In this document: one piece after another, positions 22,408 to 33,343 of the stretch
Layout: each line of letters begins with the position of its first letter
Numbering within the stretch: position 1 is the first letter of the stretch
Origin: Plasmodiophora brassicae
Lineage: Eukaryota > Endomyxa: Phytomyxea > Phytomyxea > Plasmodiophorida
Reading direction: 5' to 3'
Assembly (NCBI GenBank): GCA_036867785.1
Contig: CP145411.1
Location: 992,001 to 1,056,000 of the forward strand
DNA length: 64,000 nucleotides
Notes under the pieces: model-generated
Databases searched by the model: none
Told to the model about the DNA's origin: nothing
Seen by the model: only the letters and a program-made list of their open reading frames with translations
Translations under genes and position numbers: made by a program

Positions 22408-24173
22408 ATGCTGTTCGAGACGGGCGATGCCGTCGCGGATAAGGTGGTGGAATACCTGGTTGCCGTCCTGCTCCTCGTTTTCGCCGCCATCTTCTCCGGC
22501 CTGAACCTGGGCCTCCTCGGCCTGAACGTGCACTCCCTGGAGATTGCCCTGTCGTCCAGATCGGTCCAAGCCAAGTACGCCGCCCGTATCCTGCCGATTC
22601 GTCGACAGGCGAACCTCCTCCTGTGCACGCTCCTGTTCGGGAACGTTGCCGTCAACACCGGGCTGTCCATCCTCCTAACTGACCTGGTCAGCGAGCTGCA
22701 GGCCTTCATTCTGTCCACGTCGTTGATCATGTTCGTCGGCGAGATCTTACCGCAGGCCGTGTTCTCCCGGAACGCATTGTACCTGGGATACCTGTCCACC
22801 CCGCTCGTCTGGGCCATATTGTTCCTACTATACCCATTATGCAAACCGATCTCCATGATCCTAGACTGGCTGGTCGGCCCCGAGTTCACCGTCATCTACA
22901 ACCGCAATGAGATGAGAAAGCTCGTCGAGCTCCACCACGACGCCGGCAAGGGTGACGGAATCCAGCTCGACGAGTTCAACATCATGACGGGCGCCCTGCA
23001 GTACGCCGAGAAGAGCGTGGCCGAGTGCATGACGCCCATCGAGCGGTGCTTCACGCTGGAAGTGTCAGCGCGTTTGGATGACGAAACGATGCTGGCGATC
23101 AGCGAGAGCGGGTATAGCCGGATCCCAGTCATGGATGTTGACCCGACCGGGCATGCATTCGTATGCGCGATCCTGTACGCCAAGGACCTGATTCTCGTTG
23201 ATCCCGACGATGCATTGCCGGTTCGGCACGTGATTGCGCTGCACAATCGCCCCGTCACGGTCGTCTACAGCGACTGCCTCCTGAAGCACGTCTTCCGCGA
23301 CTTCAAGACGGGGTCCACCCACATCGCCATCGTTGTCGATGTCGACTCGAGCGGCCCAGGCGACCCGTTTTACGTCATCCGCGGCCTGATCACTCTGGAA
23401 GACATTGCCGAAGAAATCTTCCAGCAGGAAATCATGGACGAGAAGGACAACGTAGGTCGTTGCCGTTTGGAGGCACATCGCGTTCTTACACGGTATTTCG
23501 ACAGGCGGTTCGGCAAGGTGCCAGCCTGAGGGTGGCGAGACGTAGCCGCCGTCCAGGTGCTGGCCGACTGGAAGGTCCCGAGTTGGACACCGTGTTCCAC
23601 CACCTACGGGGGTGCTATCCGGAATTGTTTCTGTCGGTTCCCGAAGACAACCTGCGCCTCCTTCTGTCACGCTGTCCTGTCGTGGACCTCGACGTGCCCG
23701 CGCCAAAACCGGGCGTCAACCCGCTGTCTATGGAAGGGTCACAGGCCGATCGCCTTCTTAAAGCCAGCATGCAGATCCCCGTTGCACAGGGTGGCCTGCA
23801 ACTGTACAAGGCAGGGCAGGTTGCCGATTGCGCTTATTTGATTCTGGATGGCAAGGTCCAGGTCCTGTCGGGCAGTGCCCAGCAGTTCGAGTCGGCACTT
23901 GGACGATGGTCGGCATTGGCACTCGGCATGCTGGGCCAAAGCGACCAGGGCGACTTTGTGCCCGATTTCACAGCGGCAGCCATACGCGGGCCAGTTCGCC
24001 TCGTCCGCATTGACAGGGGTGACTTCCAGCGTGTTTCCAAGTTGTCAAGAGACGAGATCTTGGCGGCAGCGGATGCTGCTTCGCCCACTGCTGTGCAAAT
24101 GGCCGACGGCGATGTCATCCAACCGGCGAAAATCGGCAACCAGGTCGTTATCGTAGGACGCGATCACGTATAA
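22408..24173 (+). CDS. CNNM: CNNM/cyclin M metal transport mediator
   Basis: Membrane protein linked to Mg2+ efflux. Order: an acidic N-terminus, the DUF21 (CNNM) transmembrane domain with VLLLVFAAIFSGLNLGLLGL and LLLCTLLFGNVAVNTGLSIL, the GEILPQA motif, then the CBS pair (MTPIERCFTLEV; GYSRIPVMDVD; GLITLEDIAEEIFQQEI). An intron of about 50 nt starting near 23451 leads to a C-terminal cyclic-nucleotide-binding-homology domain (LQLYKAGQVADCAYLILDGK). That domain separates eukaryotic CNNMs from bacterial CorB/C. Around 570 residues. Confidence 0.9.
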
Positions 24174-24961
24174 TATGACCAACGCTGCTCTCGTCTGCAA
24201 CGACAACAGCTATGCGAGCAGTCCCTTACAATCCAGTTACTCACTCTGTTCCACAAATGATCGTGACTCTGGGAGGTACTGCGCGTGTTTCAATATTGTG
24301 GTGGTCGCCATGCGAGCAGCGTAGGCGCACGGCAGAATAATTAAGTTGGTGTCGGTAGCCTATCGAGGTGATTGATATTTGCTACGAGCAGCAAAGGAAT
24401 TTACGCCATCTTATCGTTTGCCGAATCGACTGCTGCCCGGATGGCCATCGTGTTCGCACTCAAACGGTTCCATTTCTACATATGATGTCGCCGCTTCATC
24501 TTGCCCGCTGACCACCGTTCGCTGTCAAGTTATGCTGTCTCAGGGGCCACCCCAACCCGCCGCAACGGCTTGCCTTGACACAATCCTGGCTTACGACTTC
24601 CAGGGCACTCACGTCCAGGCGTTCCGACCGAAATTGCCATACCATTTGGTGCTCCCTCTGCTACGCAGGGCGCCATGTATACATGTGAGGTAATTAATCC
24701 TTTCCTTCGGATAAACCGGCGATTCACCTCTTTGTCGTCTGGAGGGATGCAATCACGTCTTGGGATCTGTTCAAGCCCATTCCGGGACAGACTAATCAAC
24801 CAAGGCAGCCTTGCTGCTGGTTTTTTATTACTGAATTGAGGACCTCGGAGACACGGTATCAGGTGGCCCGACAGGACGTGTATTGTACATACAGGTTGAA
24901 TGAGCTTAACAGGAGGTTTATTTCCGGCGCATATTGTGGAAGGACCCGATCAGCGCAGTCA
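24174..24961. other. Intergenic gap, about 790 bp
   Basis: The longest unannotated stretch in the first half. A and T are commoner than in flanking genes. A 104-codon plus frame at 24379 shows no family features. A short GC stem followed by TTTTTT near 24800-24830 (GCAGCCTTGCTGC) could be a Pol III or RNA terminator, but no RNA gene can be supported. Confidence 0.4.
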
Positions 24962-27311
24962 ATGGCGGCCGTGTCGTTGTCGTTGAAGGTAACAGCGCCG
25001 GCACTGTTCGAGAAACGAGATCGCATCCTCGCCGATGGCCCGGTCATTCTTGCAGGCGCTATGCGCCATTATCTGGTCGGTAGTGACGCGTAGTCAGTGT
25101 TGCCCGCGTCTGATGATCTGATTGCTGGCAAGTGCAGGATGAACTCGATCAGGCGATGGCGTCGAACATCGACGTGGTCCAAGTCATTGAATCAGTGTCT
25201 AATCGCATCAACAAGGAAGGCATGGGGCTGGCATCGGACATCGATTCCATTCTAGATGATGTCAACGATCTCAATGCAAGAACCAATGCGAACTTCGAAG
25301 ATATGCGAAATATCGCTCAACAGCTGGCTCGCATCGACCAAGCACTGGGCGCCGTCAATGTAAAGGGCTGTGCTCTTGACTCGTTTCAAACGGATAGCTA
25401 ACTTCCGGGAACAGGTTGCCTGCACGATTCGTGAGTTGATTTCAGGGGGGCTGTCCGATGTTGGCAACGCAGCTGCGTTCTCGAAGCGTTTAGCGCTGGC
25501 TCGTAACAGTCTCCAGAAGTTGAAAGAATGTGCTGATGCGACGGATGGCGTATTCGTTGCATTGTGTGACGCCGTCGATGCTCGTGGTCGGTCTCTGGTC
25601 GACTGGCTCGTAGGTACCAAGTTCGTTGGCGAATTCGCTCGCTTCTCCCGATGCACGCTGACAGTTACGAAGAGCAAGTCGTCGCTTGCAGTCGCCGTCA
25701 GCGACTGTGTGAACGTCCTTGACCCTATCGAAGTCGACATGGTAACGCCCGCTGGAGTTTACCGGCTGCCGGTTGTTGCTGAAACGTTCGACAGATATCA
25801 CGACGCATCGCCGAGCATGTTCGGCATGAGCTTATTGAGCCCCTTCTGAACCGGACCTTTTGTGATCTTCAGCTCATTGAGAACGACCGGATGTTGACTG
25901 TTAAGCTTCGCCGGCCCAAGACTCCATTGCCGACGACCGTTATCTTGGAAAATATGCGACTTGTTGTCGACCTTCTGTACAACGTCGTGTTCCATAACTC
26001 AAAGATGCTAATGGCCCTTCTTGGCCGCACTCTATGGCCATCACTTGAGTCAGAGGTTACCGATCGCGTCCTGTGTTCAGGTCTGCCGACCGATGTCGCT
26101 GCCCTGTTGGAATGCCGCGAAGCTTTGAGGCAGTCGATTCGATCATTTAAGGAGACCTTACGGCAGTGCCATTTCGCGTCATCTTTTACAGGACTGGATG
26201 GGTTCCTCGACAACATCGACGTTAGGTTCGCCCATACGTTAGCGACACGTTCGTTGGCCCATGCCCGAAAGGCTGTCATCGATGACAGCTTCTCGTTGGC
26301 ATCCCCAGGGACAGAACATGCCGCTTCATTCGTCGATGACGACGTTACTGGACTTGTTTCTGCCGAATACGCCTCGCGCCATCCGGAATTCCAGTTCTCA
26401 ACCAGTGCCACTGAGTGCGCGTTCGTATTCCATTCGCTCCTCATTCAATGGCGTCGAGCGCCTCCTCAAATTGCAGATCGTCTGTTCCAAGCTGCCCGGT
26501 ACGTCATGGTGCTCTTCGCAGAAGTTCGGCCTCTATATCACCAGCGTGCTTTCGAAACCATTCCGTCACTGTCAATGCTCTTCTATGCCGATTGCATGTT
26601 CCTAGCCTACCATGCGGCGCGCTCTGCTGTGGGTGCCTTCCATTGAGTGTGCTTTCTATTGTAACCTGACTGGCACTGCAGGTTATATATGGCCCTGGGT
26701 CAGGGTTGTCATCGCTGATCAACCTAATGGCATCTGCTGGCAGGAATGCGTTCGATCGGCAGTATAAGGCCCTTTCGAATGCTTGTGCAGAAGTTCGTGA
26801 TCGTCTCGACCGTCTTGCACATCTTGACAGCAAGGCTGAGTACGACAAGACCGTGCTTGGCGTCAGCGCACAAGTAAGGGACTGGAGACAGTTGGAAACG
26901 ACGATGAGCCCCATTCTTTCCAAGACCGTCGTCCGCTGCATTCTGCAGTCGCTGTGTGGTGAACTGATGGAGCCGATGACTGAGTGGATTCTCGACCGGA
27001 AGGACATCCCTCTGGAATTCGCCAATAGGACATACGCCGTCTTTGCGATCGTAGCTGACTTCGCCGAGACAATCGCCGACTCTGGTGGTGAACCTGACCC
27101 ATTCCAGCGAATTCGGATGCGCTTTGCCACGCTTCAAAACATATTGCACCCGGATCAATCGCTGTCGTCACTGGGCAGGGAAGTCGACGCCGGCCAGCTT
27201 GACGTGTTTTCCAGGCGCGAGCTTCATTCGTTAATCGCAGCGCTGTTCGAACCCAGCGAGAAGCGGCAGTCTCTTCTCTCTGCTATTGACCGGCGAGCAG
27301 CATCGCAATAA
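24962..27311 (+). CDS. ZW10: ZW10 kinetochore/vesicle-tethering protein
   Basis: Subunit of the RZZ kinetochore checkpoint complex and of the NRZ/Dsl1 ER tethering complex. The N-terminal part is helical (VIESVSNRINKEGMGLASDI). The middle contains RPKTPLPTTVILENMRLVVD. The most telling match is HQRAFETIPSLSMLFYADCM followed by FLAYHA, against the family's HRxxLxTIPQVAAVFHNDCMYLAHH. The C-terminal exon has ASAGRNAFDRQYKALSNAC, LCGELMEPMTEWILDRKDI and HSLIAALFEPSEKR. Several short introns separate the blocks. Start chosen at MAAVSLSLKVTAPALFEKRD. About 740 residues, normal for ZW10. Confidence 0.88.
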
Positions 27312-27423
27312 CATTCAGTTTTGTGTATAACGCTATGATCCATTGTTGGCAATGATCAAATCAGTCGATCGTGGCGTACCCCTACGCCATATCATTGGCA
27401 CGCCCTAACGGCGGCTGGGTCTC

Positions 27424-28836
27424 ATGCAGATCGACACTGCCGGTCTTGACGGCATCGACCTCGTTGATGGCGCTGTTAACGACGAGCACGGTGTCGCGGA
27501 GACACCAAGCCCACTGGGAACGAAGAGCGGGCCCAGGAAGTCCATGTTCTGGGTCAGCGAGCGCAAGCTCGACCTCGAGCAGCGAATTATGATGCGAAAA
27601 GGCCAGCGGAATGAGAAAATATGGGATACTACGGGTTCGTACATTGGCGATTGGAAGGACAATCAACGCAACGGGTTCGGTGTACAAATATGGCCGAATG
27701 GATGCAAATACGAAGGTGAGCCGCCCGTTAGTGCTGATTGGCGAATAGCACCGATTGTTGAGATGGTACGGCCAGGTGAATGGCTTGCTGGACGCCGACA
27801 TGGCAAGGGTACGTACTTTGTCAGGAACAAGGCAAGCGGTGCCCTCGACAAGGTGTATTCGGGGCAGTGGCAGGACGACCTGAAAGACGGGGTCGGAATC
27901 TACAACTACAATAATGGGTAAAACGCTCAAGTGGGTGCTTGCGTTGGACATTGACGCGTCTTCTATGCAACAGCAACAGATATGAAGGCCAGTGGAAACA
28001 AGGCCAACGCCATGGCACAGGAAGTCAATTTTACGTCAACGGAGATGTCTATATTGGAGAATGGCTTCATGGCAAAATGAATGGATGGGGTCGCTACATT
28101 CAAGGTCAGACATGGATCATCGTAGTGTTGGACGATTCCTTAATGTCTGACGCAGCGAATGGTAACGAATATGCTGGAGAATGGCTCAATGGCCTGAAAG
28201 AAGGAGCCGGGCATTTCTTCTACAGAGATCGGGATATGGTCTACGAAGGCGAGTGGGTGAAGGGCATTCCGCAATGCGGCGTATTCGGGCCGATTGACAA
28301 GGACGTGCAGTCGAGCACAGCGCGGCCGATCCCAGTTCCCAAGGTCTCCATGTTGGGTCACAGCATCCGGAAGGGATTTCTGACTATCGAGCAGCTGGAT
28401 GTCCTTGAGCCTGATCGCATCGTCGAAGCCCGTCTACAGGATATCCAGGCTACGAGGGCGTCGGTCAGGGCGCTGCCACTCATCAACGTTGAAGACCTTT
28501 TCAATAAGAACGAGCTTGCTGATCTGCAAAGGTGCCACCTCGAGAAGAACCACCAGCATGCCAACGTCCCACTGATCCTGCATGCATGCCAGGCTATTTG
28601 ACAGCGTGGCTACGGCAGAGAGCGGGCACCAGGTGAGCCTGCCTGCTCTGACGGAACTCCTCCTCGACGTCGGCCTCAACCCGGCCGACGACGATATGTC
28701 CCGGATCGTGTTCGACTTCGACAAGGGCCCCGACCCAACCTTCTCGTTCCAGGAATTCGTCAAATCCATCTACCTCGTCAAGCAGTACGCCCCAGCCAGC
28801 GAGAGCGTTGCAGACGAAGACGCCGAGGAGGAGTGA
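27424..28836 (+). CDS. MORN3-like MORN-repeat protein with C-terminal EF-hand region
   Basis: MORN repeats form a beta-sheet scaffold; MORN3 is a sperm/axoneme protein. Repeats in order: YIGDWKDNQRNGFGVQIWPN, KYEGE, GEWLAGRRHGKGTYF, VYSGQWQDDLKDGVGIYNYN, RYEGQWKQGQRHGTGSQFYV, YIGEWLHGKMNGWGRYI, EYAGEWLNGLKEGAGHFFYR. Then VYEGEWVKGIPQCGVFG and RPIPVPKVSML follow, the latter matching MORN3's FPIPEVKIL. Splicing out 28532-28592 (61 nt) joins LADLQR to LFDSVATAESGHQVSLPALT, then FDFDKGPDPTFSFQEFVKSI: a degenerate EF-hand pair absent from animal MORN3. The start could be 27424 or the ATG at 27544. Confidence 0.85.
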
Positions 28837-28944
28837 TGAGTAAAGTCCCACTGGAGGGGGGGCAAACCTGGTCCACGTTACGCGGTGCCGTGCGCATGGC
28901 GTTCGCGTTACCGCCCCCCGTGGTAACGGCCATTCTGCTGCACA

Positions 28945-29678
28945 ATGGGGCCGTCGGCGACGGTGCAGTCAACGCTGGCGGCGTGTGACGCCGTGGTGTT
29001 CGACGTGGACAGCACGGTGCAGCCGCACGAGGGCATCGATCGCCTGGCGGCGGCGTGCGGGTGCGCCGCCGCCGTCCAGCGCCTGACGCGGGACGCCATG
29101 CAGGGCGGCATGCTGTTCGAGGACGCCCTGCGCCTGCGCCTCGAACTGATGCGGCCGTCGCGACAGCAGGTCGAAGAGGTTGCCTCGATGCCCCCGGAGA
29201 TCACCCCTGGCGTCGTCCAGGTTATCGAGCGGTTTCGAGCACTGAAGAAGGACGTTTTCCTGGTGTCTGGTGGATTCTCAATGATGATCGCTCCTCTGGC
29301 CGCCGTTCTCGGCATCGCCGACGATCATGTGTTTGCCAACGAGTTACTGTTCGACGACAGCGGCTCATACCGCGGGTTCAGCCACAACCAGCCAACCTCT
29401 CGTTCCGGCGGCAAACGTCGCGTAATCGAGTCCATCATGAAGCAATACGGGTACCGCAACGTCGTCATGATTGGTGATGGTGCCACAGATGTAGGTGGGC
29501 GATTTGCTCCTCGTGGCTGGTGCATCGCTCTGACGACGATCGATGAAGATGGAAGCGCGCCCTCCCGCGTCAGTTTTCATCGGGTTCGGTGGTATCCAGG
29601 ATCGGGAAAGTGTTCGCCTGGGATGCGACTGGTTTGTCAAGGATTTCGCAGAAGTCCTGGATGCCCTTCGGTGCTGAT
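28945..29678 (+). CDS. PSPH: Phosphoserine phosphatase
   Basis: Last step of serine synthesis: O-phosphoserine to serine, HAD superfamily. The nucleophile motif is VVFDVDSTVQPHEGIDRLA (DxDST). DAMQGGMLFEDAL and LVSGGFSMMIAPLA carry the substrate and Ser/Thr motif II. KRRVIESIMKQYG and VVMIGDGATD give motif III. Splicing out 29491-29548 (58 nt) continues as MEARPPASVFIGFGG and then QDRESVRLGCDWFVKDF, matching the family C-terminus. Reading through that intron gives a longer unrelated tail to 29766, which I reject. Cytosolic, about 225 residues. Confidence 0.9.
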
Positions 29679-29822
29679 GTCATGCACCCATCGTGATGAT
29701 GCGTCATGCTGTAATATACCTTCAGTGTTACCACTCCACCTCGCCTCGGACAGAGGTGACTTGTAGATGTCATCAAGCTGACCATCCTCACAACCGGTCA
29801 CAGTCGGGAGCTCGTGAGCAGG

Positions 29823-31273
29823 ATGAGTGGCCGTTCGCGGCTACCACGAAGAGCCAAGGTAATCCCCGCAAGGGGAATCTACACCAGCACGTAACTTTGT
29901 GCTTAGGCTGGTGAGCACGCGTCACCTATCGTCAGCGCCGCGTTCCAGCAACGGTACCGGACACCACATCTAGCATCCAGGAGAGCTGGCAGGTTCACTT
30001 TCTGGTTGTGAGCAGGTTTGCGAAAGACATCGCTCTGCTCAATACCAGCGGAAGACACCGTCCGATCCCCGGAAGGCCGTCCACGAAACAGCAAGTCCTC
30101 ACGCTAGGTACATGGACAAAGTGCTGATGTCGGTCTGTCTGACAGTGGGTTAGGCCAGATCGTCGGCATTGATCCACTGCCACCGCCGAGCTTGACAGCT
30201 GATCAATGGGATGACATCAAAAGGCAATCGGTTGTCAGAGGGGACCACATGTAAGTGGCTTGGGTATCTCATGTCGCCACGCTTGGTAATATAATTTCGG
30301 CCTGTAGGCTACCTTGTGCCATTTGTCACGAGCATTTCAAAACCGATCGTCAGGTATACACTTCACACTCCCTGGCCAGATCAATCCAATTCATTGACGA
30401 CCATCGACAAGGTGTTGCTTAGTTGCTCGCATACGTTCCACCTGGACTGCCTGCGTAGTTTCGAGCGATTCAGCGGGACGCGAACCTGCCCGATGTGCCG
30501 ACGGACAGATTACGAGAAGGTTCGTGCGACCGCACTGCGATAGGCACCTGCGAATGCTGAATCCAATTCATTACAGATCCAGATCTCGGAAGGACGCACC
30601 CAGTATCGCGCTCTGTGCGCAACGAAAATCCAGTCCTGGTACCGGGGCGTTGTAGCCCGCCGTATCGTTCGGCATTTATACGAAACGTTAGCCATAGTAC
30701 CGCGGGGAAGGGGACGAATACGTGTCACTGATGCTCCAGTGCCCAGAGTGGTTCCCAGAGATCCCGAACAGAAGAGGCGGTTCTTACTTCGAAAGGTTGG
30801 GTCGACCAGTTTGATCAAATATGGGGGACACGACTAATGCTTGTTGGGTAGCTCGGGCAGGCGACAGACGACATTGTAATGCAGACGACCAGCACGTCTG
30901 ACCTGGACGCCCTGCTGACCGAATGCGATACGACGCTTCACATAAGCCGGATGCTGTTCTCCGAGGCCGAAGGCGTGCTGTCGTCTGTCCCGGACGCGGT
31001 CGACTGGGACCATCTTCGTACGAAGGTCTGCATTTATCGGCAGTGGTTGAATTCCATTCATCTGATACGCGTGTGGGGTAGTTCGGCGATGGCATCGGCG
31101 ACGACTGTCCCATCTGTGTCATGTCAATGCAGCCGGGGAGAGCTCGTTATATCACCAGTTGCGGGCACATCTTCCACGAACGATGTCTGAAAGCGTTTGA
31201 GGAGTTCTCCCAGGCGCGCACATGCTGTCCAATGTGTCGAACCACAGACTATACCAAGCAATTGATTCGCTGA
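29823..31273 (+). CDS. RNF32: RNF32-like protein with two RING-H2 domains
   Basis: Putative E3 ubiquitin ligase; RNF32 is testis-expressed in mammals. RING 1 is split by an intron near 30351: CAICHEHFKTDR, then VLLSCSHTFHLDCLRSFERF and CPMCRRTDYEKV. An IQ-like segment follows near 30.6 kb (KIQSWYRGVVARRIVRHL). The linker LDALLTECDTTLHISRMLF precedes RING 2: CPICVMSM, YITSCGHIFHERCLKAFEEF, CCPMCRTTDYTKQL. This RING-IQ-RING order is the RNF32 architecture. The start at 29823 (MSGRSRLPRRAK then a GT donor) is tentative; exons between 29.86 and 30.1 kb are unresolved. Confidence 0.82.
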
Positions 31274-31331
31274 TGAACAAGCGACATCTAGAATACAAAT
31301 CGAAGTCTGTATTTACTGAGCACTGCCCAGT

Positions 31332-32142
31332 TCATACGAGGGCGAATTGGCTGATTGTGACAAATGGTTTGAAGTAGGGTGACCGCAACAGGACCCAGTG
31401 CAGCAGTGTGACGTTGGACGCGTACGTCCCGATTGCGAACACAATGACGAACGCTCCTTTGGCGTAGGTGGCCAGATTCCGATGCTTCGGCATGATGTCT
31501 TGCCAGAGGGCAATCATCGGAAGAAGGTAGAAGAAGTCGGCGAGGAGTTTGCAGACGGCAACGGCGACATCAAAGATCGATGCGGTCGGCCCCCGTAAAG
31601 CCATGACTTCATAGATCGTGTACGAGATGTAGATGTCGTATGGGATCGACAGGTACTTGACAAACCAGAAGGTCTCCACTCCGCCCCATCGCAAGCAGAC
31701 GTAATGGATGGCAAAGCTGACAACGAGCTCGATGAGGAAATGAAGGCGCGACTCACTGACGACCTCGCCGGGGATCCCGTTGCCTCCCCACAAGAACAGC
31801 AACATCAGCGGGATATCTGATTAGCGACACCTTCGTTAGATCTTGTACGGCGGCGTTGAAACGGGGTTGACGCCTACCTAGTATCATCCAGGCTAAGAAC
31901 AGGATGCGGGTCATCTCGGCCTGTGCCTTGGAGGCCTTGACGACTTCACCGGAACTGGTCTTCGGTTTGGCCCATGAGAACAGCGCTTCCCATACGATGC
32001 AGTACGCCATTGACTTGTGCGGCCAAGGCGAGAACACCGCGTCCCCTGTTGTTAGACCCTGGAGCACCATGACGAAGTAGCATAGGCACCAGAACCCAGT
32101 GCCTAACGCTTTCACGGCAAACGCCACGTTGACGTCCAGCAT
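31332..32142 (-). CDS. Multi-pass membrane protein, unrecognised
   Basis: Two exons joined by an intron at about 31815-31877: the first ends AEMTRILFLAWMIL and continues DIPLMLLFLWGGNGIPG in frame. About 250 residues with six or seven hydrophobic segments, including FAVKALGTGFWCLCYFVMVL, FLIELVVSFAIHYVCL, VCKLLADFFYLLPMIAL and GAFVIVFAIGTYA. No signature I know. Overall shape is like small TLC or emopamil-type membrane proteins, but no catalytic motif supports that. Confidence 0.7.
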
Positions 32143-32250
32143 CGCTGCTCGCTACGAGAATGGACATGAGCCCAGCAGCTTCCTGTCGGGACCTCCGGTC
32201 GTGTGAATATCAGTCAAATCAATCACCTCGCACTCCAGCTATTCGTGGCG

Positions 32251-32742
32251 CAGGTACTGGCTTCAGTCTACATGGACCCCGTCACGAAGAACGAACGGGT
32301 CATCCTCGTCAGGGTAGTCTCTTCGTGCGTGACCGCGTATGCGCGATGATAAGCCTTCAGTTCCCATATCACCAGAATGGAACCATCCTTTCGCCGTACG
32401 CCCATGACTTTGTCCACGTGGACGTGTCGGTTTGAACGTTGATCGGAAGCTTTACCTTGACGTAGCCCTTCGGAGCCACACCAGTTGAGTCTAGAACCTG
32501 CTCAAGTTCGGACTTGATCGCGGCAATCTTTGGATGATAGTCTTTGATCGCACCGCTCTCCAGCTCCTCCTTGAACATCTCCATAACGTTGTAGGAACAT
32601 GCAGCCCATTCGAACTCCACTATGGCAGTTCCCCCGTCATTCGAGAGCATGAAATGCAACCCGGTAACACCGGAATGTAATATCATAACGAGGATGACCC
32701 TTCGTTATTCGTGACGGGGTCCATGTAGAAGCCAGTACCGGC
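32251..32742. repeat. Short inverted duplication within one gene
   Basis: About 55 bp at 32251-32314 (GGTACTGGCTTC, CTACATGGACCCCGTCACGA, GGGTCATCCTCG) recur inverted at 32688-32742 with a few substitutions and small indels. The arms flank the FEWAACSYNV exon; one arm overlaps the presumed last exon and the other sits in an intron. Confidence 0.9.
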
Positions 32743-33173
32743 GGGTAACAGTACTGCACCCCTTGTATGACGTCGGCGGATGTGTCCGGCAGCTCCGACA
32801 CGCGAAGTGATTTGCGAGGAGGAATGCCCATCACTGCGTCATCTTCCTCCTCGACGCCACCATCGGAACACGAATCCTCGACGTCATTACGACCTAGGCA
32901 TGCAGAAAGAAATATTAAGTGATGGACGCATGGGTGTGGCATTAGACGGGCAACTCACGCTTCACCGGCTTTGCAGGCGTTCCCAATTTGGCCTTTGTTC
33001 GGTTGATCCAAACGTTCGGCCGAACGAGATCAGGTTGGTTCGCGGGCTTCGACGCCAACGTGTTCCGCACCCACTCATCAATCCATCCCGAAATATTCTA
33101 GCTTTTCGAGTTTGAACTGCTCGGAACCGGGCGGGGTCGCCCTCCAGACAGGCTTCGTAGTCGTGCTAGGCAT
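32263..33173 (-). CDS. Unrecognised multi-exon gene
   Basis: Exons inferred on the minus strand: from ATG 33173 (MPSTTTKPVWRATPPGSEQF then KLEKLEYFGMD); a block with GWIDEWVRNTLASKPANQPD one frame over; an acidic block 32894-32770 (RNDVEDSCSDGGVEEEDDAV) after a clear TTGCATGCCTAG-type acceptor; and 32634-32390 (AIVEFEWAACSYNVMEMFKE, YVKVKLPINVQTDTSTW). A short last exon near 32320-32263 is likely. The first two blocks abut with no room for an intron, so a frameshift, an error or a mis-called start must be present. No family recognised. Confidence 0.5.
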
Positions 33174-33343
33174 CAATCGATTTTGTTAAATGAGCGACGT
33201 GGGGGCTGGGGCGCCCCCTACAGTCCGGCCGATGTCCAAGCAGACATTATTTTGTCGATCCGAGACGTTAAAAAAGGGACCTTGCACGGCAGCAGCGCGC
33301 GCTTCCCTCCCTCGGCCACCTCCGTTCCGAAACTCGGTTTCGG

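Noticed and set aside
29491-29766. Longer C-terminus of phosphoserine phosphatase read straight through
   Set aside because: Splicing at 29491-29548 restores the conserved family C-terminus, whereas the read-through tail matches nothing.
32160-32435. Plus-strand frame starting MDMSPAASCRDL
   Set aside because: It overlaps the inferred last exons of the minus-strand gene and the inverted repeat, and shows no conserved features.
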